In this document: positions 63,206 through 64,000 of the stretch, piece by piece
How the letters are laid out: the number at the start of each line of letters is the position of its first letter
How positions within the stretch are numbered: position 1 is the first letter of the stretch
From: Hoylesella nanceiensis DSM 19126 = JCM 15639
Lineage (GTDB): Bacteria; Bacteroidota; Bacteroidia; Bacteroidales; Bacteroidaceae
Reading direction: 5' to 3'
Length of the DNA: 64,000 nt
Assembly: GCF_000379965.1 (NCBI RefSeq)
Contig: NZ_KB904328.1
Coordinates: 434,001-498,000, forward strand
Position numbers and translations under genes: made by a program
Notes under the pieces: generated by a model
Told to the model about the DNA's origin: nothing
The model's input: only the letters and a program-made list of their open reading frames with translations
Database searches by the model: none

Positions 63206-64000
63206 CTATTTCTTTTGCGAAGGCATTTTATTGAAGCGCAACATCAAGTCGGAGATGTGCCAAGCACGTTTTAGTCGGTTGATTTCTTGTGCCGAAACGC
63301 CCTTGGTATTGCCCACAACTTCGCCGTTAGGACTTATTGCAATGGGGGCTTTTCGTGAGTCGAATATCGTTTGTCCCATTCCTTTCCAAGCGTAGTTGTT
63401 CACTTGAAACAGGCTTAAAATGGTGGGATACATATCTATTTGACCCATCACCTCGTTATAACGCATAGCCTTTGGCGAGTTAAGAACGATGAAAGGAGTG
63501 AACTGCTGTGGCGACACGATGCCCTTACCTGCGGTAGATTGGCATAGAGAAGCACGATCGGCAGCAAGTCCTTCGTGGTCTCCTGTAATCACAATAAGCG
63601 TATTTTCGTAGTCGGGTCGGCTCTTTAAATAGTCTACAATGATGCCAATTGCCTTGTCAGTGTAGTTCGCCATGATCATATAGTCACGCATTCTTTCAGG
63701 ATAATCGCCCTTTAATTGAATTTGTTGGAGTGCTTCAGGCAGTTTAAAAGGATTGTGACCCGAGTAGGTTACGAATTGAAGATAGTTGTTGTTGGGGCTC
63801 ATTCGCACCACATTTTTCTTGATTTTCTCTACCGATTGTTTCATAAACGACACGTCGCCGAGCTTCTTTCTCGAGCCCACTTTCTCGTCTAACACCCAGC
63901 TATCTTTACTGAATATGGTGCCAATACCAAAGGCTTTAGCCACCATTCCTTGGTTCCATGTCACCTCTTTGTCGACGGTTAAGAGCGTAGCATTGTGCTT
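63206..64000 (-). CDS. LtaS-like sulfatase-fold phosphoglycerol transferase/phosphatase (5' partial)
   Basis: The frame is open to the right edge of the window, so this is the C-terminal 264 residues of a membrane-anchored enzyme of the alkaline-phosphatase superfamily. Seen motifs are YLQFVTYSGHNPF, TDKAIGIIVDYLKSRPDYENTLIVITGDHEG (the Asp-His metal pair), and FIVLNSPKAMRYNEVMGQIDMYPTILSLFQV. The last of these resembles the His/Asp region of LTA synthase and phosphoethanolamine transferase proteins. Bacteroidota make no lipoteichoic acid, so the likely role is addition or removal of phospho-alcohol groups on lipids or glycans. A GTG at 63964 is internal, not the start. Confidence 0.88.
   Translation of the reverse strand, partial: KHNATLLTVDKEVTWNQGMVAKAFGIGTIFSKDSWVLDEKVGSRKKLGDVSFMKQSVEKIKKNVVRMSPNNNYLQFVTYSGHNPFKLPEALQQIQLKGDYPERMRDYMIMANYTDKAIGIIVDYLKSRPDYENTLIVITGDHEGLAADRASLCQSTAGKGIVSPQQFTPFIVLNSPKAMRYNEVMGQIDMYPTILSLFQVNNYAWKGMGQTIFDSRKAPIAISPNGEVVGNTKGVSAQEINRLKRAWHISDLMLRFNKMPSQKK

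Overview
The window comes from a Bacteroidota chromosome, most likely Prevotellaceae. The evidence is two SusC/SusD loci, a fused SecDF, type IX secretion (T9SS) C-terminal sorting domains, a fimbrillin-like lipoprotein, promoters of the TTTG-N19/20-TAnnTTTG type, almost no Shine-Dalgarno sequences, and an AT-rich genome. No rRNA, CRISPR array, insertion sequence or phage gene was seen. The only RNA gene found is tRNA-Gln(UUG). The genus call is an inference from gene content, not from a database match.

Layout. 1-10840 is a rightward polysaccharide-utilisation locus (PUL 1) that enters from the left edge: SusC (5' partial), SusD, a DUF4874/DUF4832 lipoprotein, a DUF5009 membrane acyltransferase, a SusE/SusF-like surface lipoprotein and a GH31 glycosidase. 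11211-13237 holds a leftward fimbrillin-like lipoprotein preceded by a 65-residue peptide gene. 14077-19926 is housekeeping: tRNA-Gln, HU, rhomboid protease, an EEP-family phosphohydrolase and SecDF. 20193-27959 carries two tandem GH85 endo-beta-N-acetylglucosaminidases (ENGases) with T9SS tails. 28704-33316 carries a DUF3943/LA_2272-repeat outer-membrane protein, a small secreted coiled-coil protein and a lone FecR-type anti-sigma factor. 33588-43192 carries a flavodoxin-fold quinone reductase, RNase R, a GT4, a MaoC hydratase, CysS, a GT2, DUF4254 with a GT9, and a rubredoxin too short for routine ORF cut-offs. 43594-47337 is a third GH85, 47781-49430 is the hybrid cluster protein, and 49781-57844 is a leftward PUL 2 (SusC, SusD, GH18 ENGase, two surface glycan-binding lipoproteins). 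The right end holds YaaA, PncB, YchF, Lgt, a 70-residue unknown and the C-terminal part of an LtaS-like sulfatase-fold protein.

How the genes fit together. PUL 2 has the gene set of the Bacteroides N-glycan loci built round a GH18 ENGase (the BT3987 type). Together with three T9SS-exported GH85 enzymes, the window encodes four enzymes predicted to cut the chitobiose core of N-glycans, so glycoprotein deglycosylation appears to be a main theme. PUL 1 targets a different, unidentified glycan with an alpha-linked sugar (GH31) and possibly acetylated amino sugars (DUF5009). Neither PUL has a regulator in the window.

The least ordinary signal is non-coding. At least six intergenic gaps carry short arrays of a degenerate 22-bp unit whose core approximates the palindrome AAAAGCAnTGCTTTT. 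Units sit exactly 22 bp apart at widely separated loci, mostly in convergent gaps, and some double as transcription terminators. An array of a related subfamily (YAAGG..TCTAATTT) sits beside one of them. Two long polypyrimidine/polypurine tracts that share short landmarks are a second unexplained intergenic feature.
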